Assembly: GCA_013423385.1 (NCBI GenBank)
Contig: BLZA01000021.1
Coordinates: 682,001-746,000 of the forward strand
Length of the DNA: 64,000 bases
Origin: Naganishia liquefaciens
Taxonomy: Eukaryota; Basidiomycota; Tremellomycetes; Filobasidiales; Filobasidiaceae
Direction of reading: 5' to 3'
Shown here piece after piece: positions 46,132 through 57,886 of this stretch. The notes under the pieces are model-generated. The model saw only the letters and a program-made list of their open reading frames with translations. It had not been told where the DNA came from and made no database searches. The stretch's first letter is position 1; each line of letters begins with the position of its first letter. The translations under genes and the position numbers were made by a program.

Positions 46132-49068
46132 TTACAAGGTATGCTGTCGTGGACGCCCCTCGTCCCTTCGCTTCTCGTCCGGCCAGAGTCTGTGAAACAT
46201 TCTGCCGATCTGCTCCTCCAGTCCTTTCAACTCTCCCAAGGTGAATCCACCGCGTTTGACATGCTTGCCTTTCGCTGCTTCCGATGACTCTGCTACGGGG
46301 AAGCGAGGCATGCTTTTCAGAAACACGTCGATATCGCTGACAAGATCCGGCTCGCCATGCTTCAGATGCCACGCCCGGGCCCGTCGCAAGGCTTTCAACA
46401 GGACCGATTTCGATGCACCCCTAGCTGTTCTCAGCTTGTCACCGAAGCCGAGAGGAGAGTCTTTCAGCAAAGCAGCTGCCTTGATGGTCTGGCGAGCGCG
46501 GACAAGGGCTTCGAAGCTGACCGAAACGAGTCCGACGTCCGGCGAATCTTCCGTCCTGAGGGCGCAGGCCAGAGCGCACTTGACGACTTGACATGCTTGT
46601 CGAAATGCTCCACGGTTAACGAGTTCTCGTATGATTTCAGTCCACATTGCTTGATTCGGCATGAGAGCGGCTGACGACCTCGATCCTCCTGCTAGCATCG
46701 CAACAGTGCCATCGGGTGAGGCGTTTCGCGATAAAGCCTGGATCCGCCGATTGAGAGATTCCAGTTGATCGGCGGTCTCAAGGCCCTCGACAAACGTCGA
46801 CCACATCTCGGTAGAGGGCGTGATGCCTCGCTGCCAGGCTAAAAGCATGATTTCTTGCGCTCGATCGATGTGTCCCCTCGACAGATACATATGCAACATA
46901 GCCTTGCACGTGGAGATGTCCAGCCGAAAGCCCTTGTCCAGGGTGGCAGCGAAAATCGCGTCGGGCGCGGGACTCGAGGTATCAGTCCATTTTAACAGAG
47001 GAAAGCCTTTGCTTGATTTAGCATTGCCTTCGGATTTGGCTGACTTGACTTGCTTTGCCAGATGTGCCCACTCAAAGACGTTCGGCCATTCCGGAGCGTT
47101 CCCCTCGAGTTGATCGCCGAGTAAAGAATCAATCTCCTCCTGCATCTGATGATTACGCAGAGCCGTGGGTGAGCCAAGCTGAAGATCATGTTCCGGACCG
47201 TCAGCCCATAGCTTTGATGAAAGGATTCGTAGGATATTTTGGTGGAAATCGAATTGAATTCGAGGCTTCAAGGCCAGGTGCTGTGATAATCCGTCCACAA
47301 GGCAAGATATCGTCTTGCGGCCAGGATGGAGACCAGCTGATCGCATTAGGTCAAAAATAGGTATGACCGCATCGAAGCCTTGTTTTCTTGATATGTAGCC
47401 GATTAGATTATCGAACACCGTCGTATGCAGTACCGCAGGCCTGTCGATCCACTTGCTAGTCTTTCGCGCCTGCACGTCCTGCAGAAGTTGAAGAGCGTCT
47501 TCTGACGAATTGAGACGTAACAGACTCCTTATAAGAGCTCCTAAAAGATTGGATGAGATGTGATTTCCCGGCAAACCGCTTAATATCTCTTGCCACATCT
47601 TGCTCAGATGGGCGAGATCAGTCAGATGGCGCGCGTCATCCAGAATTAAAGCGAGTGTGCATTGATCCAGCAGGATAGGCGGCTGATTGGCGGTTTGCAA
47701 GTCGACAGATGGCCCAGCTGTTGGATAATTCTCCATGATAGGGAGGATGCTCAAGCAATTCTTGATACGGAATTTGAGCAGGGTGTTGAGCAGAGGTACG
47801 TGATGGTGACTTGCACCTATGAGCTGAAGATCTTCCAGGATAGCCTTTTCCAGAAGCGGTGTATAGCCCAAACGTTGCAGGACGTCGATCATGCCGAAAA
47901 TATACAGATGACCCCGTGTCTTGCCTTGTCGAGAGAGTTCCCTTTGTATCGCATTGGCCCGATCAAAGTTTCTCGTCAGATAATATGCCTTCATGCCTTC
48001 TGTCATGGTCCGTGATTCCGCTTGCAATTCCCGGTGATGCTCCTCGTAGTCTGCGATAGCCAGTTGCGGTGTCCCGAGGCTAGAGAATGCTCGCATCCGC
48101 ATCGCGTGTACGCCCACACTGCAAATCCTGCCTTGCGTCCATTTTAAAACGAGCGCCCATTCCTTCAAGTCCACCAAAGGGCCGACAACGGCATCGATGT
48201 CCAGCTTGTCCGAGCAGAAATAGCCACGAATCGTTGCCGATTCATACAGCTGATCCGCAAGGTCTGGCATTCGCGCGTGCAAGAGTGCTTTGATCCAGAC
48301 GAGCACAAGGGCGTCAACGGTGTCATGTTGGGATCGTTTCACAAAGAGGGGAATATCCGTTAATCGATCCAGGAATGCTTCCATGGGTAAAGCGCGTAGT
48401 CCCTCCTGCAGCTCTACCAACACGGCTGGATCCCGCGTCTGAATGACCGCTGTTGCAATCGCTCGAAGTACTTTGCGCGACAGCCGTACGGACATTGCCA
48501 TTTTCGTTTGTTCCGGAATGTCGAAATACATTCTTGCTAACTGCAAAGGATTCGAATGCATGGTTTGCGACGCGTCAAGGCAGCGCACGGCGTATCTAAG
48601 GCGTGTCACGGGATCGTCGTCGACATCGGCGTCTGTTCGGGGGCCTGAGCGCAGCGATTCGACGGAGCGAGACCCGGACGACGACGGTTTCGCTTGGTAC
48701 TGAATGCAGCGAGCACGGGTTGGAAGACGGTTGACATAATCGACGTTGTGTGGCTCCTGGGTATCTAGCACCATAGCTGCAGAGGCTGAATATGATCTCG
48801 AGATCATGTGACCCGGGCTTATTTCCCCCATCCGTCGTGTTGCCGATATCCCTTGCCGCCTCTTTGCATGCGAGCCAGTGCGAGGAAGCGGTTTAAACCA
48901 TGCCGTTCTGGGCGCCTTGCTCTCTGCCGTCGTGATAGAGGCCTCTCTCTGCAGTTGTAATGCCTGCGCCGCGCGTGAAGAGCTGGTGGGCAGACTGAGA
49001 TCAAGCGAAAGCAGCTCATGGGCAAGGACAGCAATCTTGGCCTTGCCCTTGCATGCCCGCGCTTGCAT
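46132..49068 (-). CDS. Large pentatricopeptide-repeat (PPR) protein
   Basis: Single long exon. An open frame continues upstream to 49323, but the first ATG is at 49066-49068 (MQARACKGKAKIAVLAHELL), giving about 978 residues. The N terminus is basic and Ser/Arg-rich, with RRMGEISPGHMISRSYSASA, which looks like an organellar targeting and cleavage region. The rest is an alpha-helical repeat protein with degenerate 35-residue PPR units, such as VFDNLIGYISRKQGFDAVIP with IFDLMRSAGLHPGRKTISCL, and KAMLHMYLSRGHIDRAQEIM with LLAWQRGITPSTEMWSTFVE. It ends RPRQHTL with TAA at 46132-46134. Such fungal PPR proteins act on mitochondrial RNA (stability, translation or processing). The specific target is not predictable. 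Part of the 5' coding sequence could lie in an upstream exon, because splice-like CAG signals occur just before the ATG. Confidence 0.8.
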   Translation of the reverse strand: MQARACKGKAKIAVLAHELLSLDLSLPTSSSRAAQALQLQREASITTAESKAPRTAWFKPLPRTGSHAKRRQGISATRRMGEISPGHMISRSYSASAAMVLDTQEPHNVDYVNRLPTRARCIQYQAKPSSSGSRSVESLRSGPRTDADVDDDPVTRLRYAVRCLDASQTMHSNPLQLARMYFDIPEQTKMAMSVRLSRKVLRAIATAVIQTRDPAVLVELQEGLRALPMEAFLDRLTDIPLFVKRSQHDTVDALVLVWIKALLHARMPDLADQLYESATIRGYFCSDKLDIDAVVGPLVDLKEWALVLKWTQGRICSVGVHAMRMRAFSSLGTPQLAIADYEEHHRELQAESRTMTEGMKAYYLTRNFDRANAIQRELSRQGKTRGHLYIFGMIDVLQRLGYTPLLEKAILEDLQLIGASHHHVPLLNTLLKFRIKNCLSILPIMENYPTAGPSVDLQTANQPPILLDQCTLALILDDARHLTDLAHLSKMWQEILSGLPGNHISSNLLGALIRSLLRLNSSEDALQLLQDVQARKTSKWIDRPAVLHTTVFDNLIGYISRKQGFDAVIPIFDLMRSAGLHPGRKTISCLVDGLSQHLALKPRIQFDFHQNILRILSSKLWADGPEHDLQLGSPTALRNHQMQEEIDSLLGDQLEGNAPEWPNVFEWAHLAKQVKSAKSEGNAKSSKGFPLLKWTDTSSPAPDAIFAATLDKGFRLDISTCKAMLHMYLSRGHIDRAQEIMLLAWQRGITPSTEMWSTFVEGLETADQLESLNRRIQALSRNASPDGTVAMLAGGSRSSAALMPNQAMWTEIIRELVNRGAFRQACQVVKCALACALRTEDSPDVGLVSVSFEALVRARQTIKAAALLKDSPLGFGDKLRTARGASKSVLLKALRRARAWHLKHGEPDLVSDIDVFLKSMPRFPVAESSEAAKGKHVKRGGFTLGELKGLEEQIGRMFHRLWPDEKRRDEGRPRQHTL

Positions 49069-49767
49069 CGATTCCTGAGATGTGGGTGTCAACGATTGTG
49101 CGACATAAAAGTGACCTGGGGACGTACTAGAAAGAATGCGAATCACACCGTGTCCGCATGAATCGCAAGTAAAAACCGAGATTACTGAAGGTCGTGATGG
49201 CTGCGTCACGCTTTCCGCTCCTTCGACGAGTCTTGTAACAACCTGTCGTTCCGGGCGATCCAATGTCTGGCGAACGGCAATTCGAACAGAACTTTCACCA
49301 GTCTCGCCGTGATCAAAGCTCAACCGAACACCTCACAGAACTCGCCAACGATCGGGAAGCCCGCGCGCCGTGGCCCAGAAAAGTTGAACGCGCTTATGTC
49401 GTTGCAAGCCTATCGTCGCCCTGACGAATCGCGTTTAGGGGTCTGGCGAGGAAGACAATGTTGACAGCTATGTTGACAAGCTCTATTGATGCTGGATTAT
49501 AATCGATGATGCATATATGGGCACAGGATACGGCGCCTCCAGGGCTGGATATGGCTCATCTCATGTCAAACTGATGTGGGCTGTCAGACGCCCCTTCACA
49601 TCCCGCTTTCCAAAGACCGACATCATGTGTTGCGAAACGAAATGAATTCTTCGGAAGCGAATAGAGGCGTACCGTACATGTACCGGAATTACAATGAATC
49701 TTAGACCGCTGAATACAACTGCCGCAGCGTGACGCTCAAATGATGATGCGGCCATTGTGCGCCAAGA
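49069..49767. other. Intergenic, 0.7 kb
   Basis: Holds the promoter and 5' region of the PPR gene and the 3' flank of the CAP10-like gene. In-frame coding potential reaches to 49323. Beyond that I see nothing. Confidence 0.4.
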
Positions 49768-52700
49768 TCAAACATCGTCCAACAAGTCCGTTTCAGGTTC
49801 GAGTATGAAGTCCTATCGAGTGGAGAAAGTTGTGCAAACCATCAGCAAGAGTGTCGGAAAAGAAAGTATGAATAGTCATACCACGTCTTCGTCTGTGGGT
49901 GCAACCAGTCGCTATATCAGAAGCAGTTAGCTCCATTTGGCTTGTTCCGCGTCGAAGGACGTACTGCGTACTCTAACAGAAGCCTGAACATGTATGCTTG
50001 AAGATCTTGAACTCGGAACATCCTCTGTACGAAGCATTTCTATTCACGTTCGTACGTCTGATAAGAGGACTTGTATGAGCAATCCAAAAAGAGCACTTAC
50101 GCCATTCTGTGCAATCGCCTGTGCAACCTCCTCGAAACCTTGATCCGGAAATTCAGGAGATCCTCGTAGGCTGTTATTCCGCCATGTCAGCTGTATGTGA
50201 GTAAAATACCATAAGAGACCTACAAGCCCAGGATGGTCGGGAGATCAGAGTAGTCAAGTCGCGTTGGAATATAGTGAAACCAACTGGAAAACGGGACACT
50301 TGGATAAGCAGGACTTTGCGCCATGATCATTTCACTTACGGTACGATATGAGCCTGGAACCATTCCGTAAACATACCCGTCTTCAGAACGACGGAATTTG
50401 TCGTCATGAGTCTCCGAAAGCGTCCCGACCATCCATTACCGTCCTGTAACCGGATCAAAGTGAGGTGAGCTCGAGCGCCAATTCAGGCATGATTACGAAC
50501 AAGATCGAACATGAATTTATACTGATTTAGTTGATCTGGACTTTGAAATGGCGCAAAGTCGATTTCGCGGCTATGTTAGGGCATTCAAGTAAGGTAATCA
50601 GCTGAAGACTGCCAGCAAAGGCGATTCGAGAATGACCTACGCCATTGTATCGCACGTTCCGTCTGTCTCATCGCACTGTAGGGGTTTGCCGGCAAGCTTC
50701 ATGTCGTAGAAGAACTCTGCGATGTCCTTGACAGCGCCTTCCTCCTTCCGCATCTTGAGGGGTCCTCCTTCGCGGCTGATATCTGGCATATAAAAAGTCA
50801 AGGGGGCATCTGATTGATTCTGTGCAAACAGGTGCAGTCTGAATCGATGCGCTTTCCTCCAAGGGGTTGTTTCATCCATCCAAGAAATCCCTGTCGTGCT
50901 TCCCCTCTTCGGAACCGTGTCAGTCCTTGCTGAGGAATGGCAGCAGGCAATCGACGCACCCAGACCATCCTACTCTCCGCTTTGTCCTTCCACTCAGGAT
51001 CGTATCCGACCTCATTTGTGAATTGGTCCAAGGGCGTGATTAAGATGTCAGAGCTGAAAATTTGGCTGTCATTCAATTTCCTGCCAAAAGACGGATATCC
51101 GTGGAGCCTACTTGATTGAGGTTTTCGCGAGACTGAAGAGGGGCAATAAGGATGTATGTGGGAGTGGATGGGAAGCTGGTCCATGCTTGACTGCCAGTGT
51201 CAGCGTTGTCTTTTTCGGAACCCGGAGAGCACTAGCTCTCTCTCCGAGCGCGTACCTTCTCCACGGTGAGACCGTGTAGATCTAGCAGATAAGGGTCTGG
51301 ACAGATTGGACCAATAAGCCAAGCTGTCTCGAGACGTAAATAAACCTACTTTGACACATATCCATGGCCTCTGCGGTATCATAGATCAAAGACCCCTCTG
51401 TATGACATGTCAGCGCATTTCGGCTCGATAGCCACGAGAACTAACCTTCTGAAGGCGGATTGCTTCTGCGAAGATTGGAATCGGGTGCACAGCTGCGCGA
51501 CCATCTGACTTCGGAATTATCACTCTCTTTGAGGTGAGTCGTATCTGATCGAAGATGTCAAATAAGTCCAGGGGATACCTATCGTCCTTGGGTCCTCACG
51601 TTCGCCCCGCAGGCCCAAGTCCACCAGACTGCTCCGGCGTGCCCAAGAGACATAGACTTGGGGTTGGTCGTGTATTGAGAATACGGCTCGCATCTCTGGA
51701 AGCTTTTTGGCAAAGGGTTTGATGATGCTGTCATGGTCCAGTATTTAGGGATGGTTGCCTTCAACCCGTACTCAGACCGGCTTACGCTGCTGAATCAACC
51801 GCTCGGGGCCATGTCCCTTCCCACGCCAGGCCGCCTTCATCTGTTATCTGCCGATCAAACAGATTGGTCAAGAGATACATCGGGAAGGTGCAAGACGACG
51901 AACCTCAATGCTGACTCGACCACGTCTGATATTCAGGGTATACGTCTCTGGTAATTTCCGCACTTCCTCCACTCTCTTGTGCATTTCCGACCGCGGCAGA
52001 GCAAAAAAGGGAGCGAGGTCCAGGTGTATCCGGTCGTATTCGTCGGGCAATATGATGTCATTTGCCATGGCGAACTCCCACCTGCAGCATCTCGGAACCC
52101 ATCAGCGCAAAGTGTAGCTGCGAACCAACTTTACTCACCATTCGTCGAAGCCCTTTGGCGGATTCCGAGCGTATCTCCGCTGATACTCTGACACCGCTTC
52201 TTCCAATGAGCGGCTCTGACGGGACAGCATGTCTTCCCATCGTTTCTCGCCAAGCAGCAAAAGCTGAGGGATGGGATGCTCTACGTCCTCCTGATCTGCA
52301 ATGATAACATGGCCAGAGGGCGAGAAGTAGTGAGACTCGTTCGATCTCAGGCCTGAATTTGAGGAAGATAGGTCGACTTCGTCAAGATCGGCATAACCGT
52401 CGTCTTCGGATTCTTCCGAAGAATCTTCTCCGGCTTCGAGAAGGCGACGCTCCCGCCGCAGTCGCTTCAGCGCCGTGTGATATGCTGAAATCCTCCAGCA
52501 GGCAAGGTCAGCCGGATGAAAATTATAGACGCTGTGTTAATGCTTCTCACCCTCCACTGTCGAGCGGAAATGGCATTCAGGCGGAGACGGCTCTGCAAAG
52601 CCTCCTTTTAGCCCAACCTTTTGCCCTCCCCATTTCAGAGCATCATCCAGCATGATCCGAGCTTGTTTGACGTCCACATATGGCTGGTTGATATAGTGTA

Positions 52701-53052
52701 GGCTGCTGGTAGCAATCAAGAACAGACACAGAACGAGAAATGCTCGGCGGTGTGTCCTGAAGAGCCGTGTCAAATTCGACACGAGGGATGATGCAGAAAC
52801 GATTGAGCCGGCCTGCTCCCCGTATTGGTGACCATGATCCGGACCCTCGTCATCCTCTTCAATAACGGGACCGTTCCGAGGTAGAAGAATGCTGGAAGCT
52901 CTGCTCCTGCTTGACGCTCGGCGATGTGCTCCATGTAACGCCGGAGACGCATATTGCCTGCGCGAATGATGCGAACGTCTTGACGAAGTGCTGGCATCAG
53001 AGTCGTATTCCGGCGATGTGACGGATATTTTTCGCTCGTGACCGAAGGACAT
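49768..53052 (-). CDS. CAP10-family glycosyltransferase (GT90)
   Basis: Type II Golgi glycosyltransferase of the Cryptococcus CAP10/CXT1 family, whose characterised member Cxt1 adds beta-1,2-xylose to capsule and glycolipids. The start at 53050-53052 gives MSFGHERKISVTSPEYDSDA, a Ser/Arg-rich cytosolic tail. The membrane anchor (AFLVLCLFLIATSSLHYI, about residue 120) follows. After an acidic stretch comes the family block [20 protein letters not shown] with DRIHLDLAPFFALP. The catalytic region has FFYDMKLAGKPLQCD, then KFMFDLDGNGWSGRFRRLM and TGMFTEWFQAHIVPWFHYIP. The helix QAYMFRLLLEYA is spliced to RLVAPTDEDV, and a last exon, DFILEPETDLLDDV, ends with TGA at 49768-49770. About 12 short introns are present; several mid-gene junctions (51200-51900) are not resolved. 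Xylosyltransferase activity is inferred only from family. Confidence 0.9.
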
Positions 53053-53945
53053 GTCGATTGAATGCCGATAGACGCTTAGACGAACACTACGCAGGATTGA
53101 AGTCGTCTTTCTCTCATGTACAGACAGTATCGCTGGGCCTCGCAACTTTTGTCAACCATATACGACCGCTGGCGTGACCTGCTTCTCGGACCTGCTGTAA
53201 TGTCGACGGCTGAAATGCAATGTACTCGATGTCTCTGTCTGGAAGTTGTCTTCTCGACCCTGTGATTATCGCTTTCCTTCAGGTATCTTTTGCAGTCCGA
53301 CTGGAAGTAGCCCGTACCTCGCATACAAGCTGTCCTAATTGTCTTGTCAGAAGGAAGCAGATCCGCTGTGAGACATGCGATCGCCGCACGTTTAAGATCC
53401 GCTTGTTCCTTCAGTCTGATTTATTCATTGCGAGGCTCTGCAGCTGGCATTGCTCGCCACTGAACGCAGTGTACCGACAGCTTCGCCGTCACTCATGGCG
53501 GTGTACCCACCGACTTATCCATCCGATTCACGTCCTCTTGCGCGTATGCGCGCATGCAAGTACGTGAACATATAAGATGCGGGACAAGAGAAAGTCGTCG
53601 CTCTAGTCGAGACATTTGGCCAAGCGTCTGAGACCGCTATCGCGGCATGTGTATCTTGATATAGGCGGATTGCTTTGAGATCAGTCAGCATCCCGTAATT
53701 AAGACTCAAGAAACGATGAGCATGGTTGCATGCCCGCAGCAAGGAGATGACTGCAATTTCTTTCAGTCGATCTGAAAAGGGTACTCGATACAGTATGTCG
53801 AATATGGATACATGGTTTGCAGTTGCTAGATCAAGATGTGATTATAATTGTCGCTGTGCATGATTTGCGAGGATCTCTGAGAAGCAACGATTGCGGTCGA
53901 GTCCATCTTTCCACTCGGAAAATCACTCGTCGGCTAAGCAACAAA
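53053..53945. other. Intergenic, 0.9 kb
   Basis: Promoter side of the CAP10-like gene and 3' side of the sugar transporter gene. Frames here are short and motif-free. I see no RNA gene or repeat. Confidence 0.4.
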
Positions 53946-56360
53946 TCAGTTGTGGTGTGAGGGTTTGAAGCCGGTTCTCTTCTCCGTCATAGTCGCGCCA
54001 TTGAAATGCGGATCCCTAGCCGTCATTTCCGAGTCGCGGGAAGCTCTGCCAGCGTCTTCAACATGTTCGGGCCCGGGTCCGGATTTTTCGTCGTCGATCA
54101 ACTGCTTCCTGCTGGCATAGCCTTCGGGCGCCCATTTGCCGGATTGCCATGCCTTTAGTCCGGGCTCGCTGTACATCCTGTCAACCATCTCGAGACTGAT
54201 CTTGCTGCTTTCGAAGAGGAAGAAGTAGACAAAGATAGCTGTGCGGGGTTAAGATAAGGATGTCGCACTCTGTTTGGCATCACCGATCAACTCACCTCCA
54301 GCCAGATTGCATCCAGCCTGAATGATTTAGAACATCAGTCGATCCGCCACCAGTAAAGCCTTCATTCGACTCACGAAAACGAAGCCGTATGCATAACCGA
54401 TGTCGTTAGTGATGAAGGGCGTAAAGACTGAGAAAATGGTTTGATGAGTTACGCTGAAGCTGAAGCATATCTGGTATGGGCTCACAGGCAATCAAGAAGT
54501 TCCAGAGCCAGTTGCTGGCCGTTGCCAAGGCTGCCTGACGGGCTCGCTGTCAATCGAATCGCATATCAGTGCCGATATAGGCAAATCTTCTTGCAATCAA
54601 ATGACTGACGTTCTTTCGAGTACCAGTCTCACCGATTAGGATCCAGATACCGGGGGCCCAAGTGCCTTGAGGGTTCCGTTAATCAATTGCGTTCCCGGTG
54701 CGGATTGGATTCAACGCTTACTAGCATAGGAGAAGATGAACAGGCATGCGGATACGATCATCACTTTGCCGACGGTTTGATTTGTTTCGGGGTTCTTCGC
54801 GGTACCGACACTGGCAAAGACGAACAACCATGCAGCTTGCCAAATACCTCCGATGATCAATGGCTGTAGGATTCAGATGAGTAAGCTCCCTCGCTTCAAT
54901 CTTTGTTCTAGGTATACCCACCCAACGTCGACCAAATCTGCCCATGACCCATATTCCGATAAAGGTACAGCCAAAATTAATTGCTCCCAGAATGATTTGC
55001 GTTACGAATGAATCTTCGATACCGACCGACTGAAAGATGGTCGCGCCGTAACTGCAATCGCAAGAAGGCGAGTTAAAACGCTGGGGGCAAGTTTCGGCGT
55101 CGAATAAGAACTCACTAGAAGAAGTAGTTGGCACCGGTGAGCTGGGAAGATAATCATCAGGGTCCCAGTCAGTTGGATCTCAGATGCCTCTCGATTGACT
55201 CACTTGCTGGAAAGCCATGAGGACCATGATAAGCATTGTTCGGTATGCCGCTCTGTTCGGTTTCCCTTCCCCGCGGAAGCATTGCCACCATGAACCATTT
55301 CCGGCCTTAGCATCGAGGAGATGGGCTTCTTGCATTTCCGAAAAGTCTGATTGCACCAAGTGATGTTCAACAGGCAATCCTCGAACACAAGCGAGTGCCT
55401 TTAGCGCATCCTCCTCCCGGTTTTGCTCTAGCAGCCATCGAGGCGATTCGGGTACCTGTCCACGGGAGCAGCCTTTAGACCAGCGTCTCCAATCAGAATG
55501 ATCAAGCCATACTCACAAACATGATGCCAATTCCGAGGACTAGAGCGAAAGCTATTCCGAGCCCGATAACGATGCGCCAAGAGCCAGAGTTGCTGAGAGA
55601 CCGAGTTCCAATTGAGATGCAGTAGGCGACCAAGATACCAGCAGTAATCATGAGCTGATAAGTCGCAATCAAAGTGCCTCGCAGCTGTTTCGGCACCGTC
55701 TCGGACTGATAGACGGGTACTAGACATCGAGAAGTTGACGCGAGAAACATCATTAATGGCACACAAGAGACGCTTACCCGCAGCAGAGCATCCACCGACA
55801 CCCCAACCGGAAATGAAACGGCCCATCATGATTTGAACCCAGGAATCGAATGCGGCCACTATATTGACAGGGTGATCAGTAGGCTCTCTTAGTCATGATA
55901 CATGTGTACGGACCTTGAATTATCACGCCAATGCTGAATAGCAGGCAGAACAATACGATAGCTTTCCTGCGACCCATTATGTCTGAAGCGTATCGACCGA
56001 TCAGGGCACCTAGATTGCACAATGATGTCAGCCGCAATTCCCCGCAGAATATAGCGACGCATTTATCTCACCTATTAGAGTACCGATCGACAGCAAAGCC
56101 ACGACTAGACCTTCACGTACGACTGAGAAGTTGTATTCGCCGTTGGCATCGGGTCCCTGTGCAAATCGTCTCTTGAAGTCTTCCATCAGCAAGATGTCTG
56201 TTATATTGCCAGGTCAGAATTCGACGTCGGGGGAAAGGTGAAAGGTAGGATACTTGCCGGCGATTTGTCCCGTATCATATCCGAAAAGAAACCCGCCCAT
56301 CGACGACAGCACGGCCAAAACGATGGTCGTCGGACCAGCTGTAGTGCCCTTGATATGCAT
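53946..56360 (-). CDS. MFS sugar (hexose) transporter
   Basis: Twelve-helix sugar porter of the plasma membrane. The start at 56358-56360 gives MHIKGTTAGPTTIVLAVLSS, followed by GGFLFGYDTGQIA in helix 1. Family signatures are in order: GRYASDIMGRRKAIVLF (loop 2-3), MMGRFISGWGVGGCSA, VPVYQSETVPKQLRGTLIAT, PESPRWLLEQNREEDALKAL, QQLTGANYFFY spliced to YGATIF, and GRFGRRWPLIIGG. The C-terminal cytosolic tail is charged (EKSGPGPEHVEDAGRASRDS) and ends FKPSHHN with TGA at 53946-53948. About ten short introns divide it. QQLTGANYFFYY is the helix-7 motif typical of fungal hexose carriers of the Hxt/Snf3 type. The tail is too short for an Snf3-like glucose sensor, so transport is the likely role. Confidence 0.93.
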
Positions 56361-57886
56361 GATGTTGCTTGACTCTTGACTCTTGACTGTTATTCACTTG
56401 TGCTCAGTGCCGCTTTCAAGTAATGCTCCAGGCTATGTTCTTGCAAGGCAAAGCTCAAATACGCTGGAGCTTCCATTATATATGTTACAAGCTGATCTAC
56501 GCCAGAGCTGCGTTGGGCAAGATACACCCAAGATGAATTATGGCCTGCGTCATAGTCATGAACCAAGTGCATGCTGGAAGCCCCTTAATTCCGAAGAGCA
56601 GCCGTAGAGTATTGCCATAAGCAGCCCGCTACAAGCTCGGTCATTTCTGCCAGCACACTCATCATGTCCGCATGACCTGAGCAAACCGGAGCGCATACGG
56701 CTGTTCTGTCGCGGTCTCGGCAAATCTCTTTGATGCCGATGTCTCAGCCCCGCTCTCCAGTTTCTGTGGAGGTTTCCACGGGCTCCACAGCAGATTTTTT
56801 TGCCTTCACTGTTCATTCTCCCCTTCTGAGCTGTCCTGAGCATCCCCCTGAATTTCAGACCATAGATATGTGACTCAAGCCTGCGCATCGAAAACTTTGG
56901 TGGTCACTTGGCTTCTGGTATAGCTGAGCGAATATGGGCTTCGCAGCATTTCATCATCCTCTGGCAATGTAATGCATGATCTCTTAAATGTTGTGTACCT
57001 TGAAGAGCTTGCATTACAACACATCCGCTCGTTGCTCAAATTTGGAGCGAAGAGGGTAATTTGCAATGCACAGCTGACTAGCTAGCTCACGCTCCAAGCT
57101 ACATGTATCTATGCGAGTCATTTGAGAAAACAATTTGTTAGGGAATAGCTTAGGAGAAGATCGTCCCATCGGGTTAGCGAGCTGGTTAGGGAGCTGGTTA
57201 GGGGAAGAAAGACAGCCTGACTCGTGCCGCGCGGAAGACCAGAGTCAATACTGCTGCGATCTGAGTCAGTATGATGCCTGCAGCTTGAGAGTCCAGAAAT
57301 TGTAGACCTGAACACGCGAGCCACCAGCGCTGCTCCACCGGTTTCAATTCGATTTCAGTGCTCTTCTACGAAGCGGCCGATACAATTTTGCATTTGTGCT
57401 CGCTCATCTGCTCATCTGCTAAGGAGCTGTCAGATTTCGGCGACATGCGTGATGCGATTGTCTCGCGAAATGCTGCCCCGGGCTCTCTCCCCTTTCTCCC
57501 CGCACATACCCGGGGCACAAAAATTCTGGGGCACGCCTATATCCAGGAGGAGATAGCGGGGGAGATGGAGAAAAATGAGCTGAAAAATGTCGACCGACGA
57601 ATTTGTTGACAACAACGACGTCATCGAGAACCGGATTAAATCAACTCGAAACCGGTCATGTCCGAGCGACGATCGATGAGCGGAAGCATTTCGTCCAGCT
57701 TACCTCAGCCACTCGGTAGAGCTTCCCGCCAATGATGATGACTCGCGCCCCTGACGTAACTGTTTTGGGCATAGTGGGGTACGCTGTCAACGGCAACTCG
57801 GGCAATAGACGATACGGAGGCCAAAAGATACACTTGTCTCCACCTGTGACATTTGCCTTCCTTACGGATTGTCTCAGCAAATAGTG
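56361..57886. other. Intergenic, 1.5 kb
   Basis: Divergent spacer between the sugar transporter and the Lsb5-like gene, so both promoters lie here. Two direct copies of a 12-bp GAGCTGGTTAGG unit are at 57179-57202. An ATG at 57659 opens MSERRSMSGSISSSLPQPL, which could be a 5' exon of the downstream gene. I could not confirm this and do not include it. Confidence 0.45.
57179..57202. repeat. Short tandem repeat in divergent spacer
   Basis: Two direct copies of GAGCTGGTTAGG. The TTAGGG-like string is interstitial and too short to count as telomeric sequence. Confidence 0.5.

Noticed and set aside
49069-49323. Upstream part of the PPR open frame
   Set aside because: It begins at a non-ATG codon and has no ATG before 49068. 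It could be coding only if an upstream exon exists.
57179-57202. TTAGGG-like strings as interstitial telomere
   Set aside because: Only two imperfect occurrences embedded in a 12-bp unit; too short and irregular.
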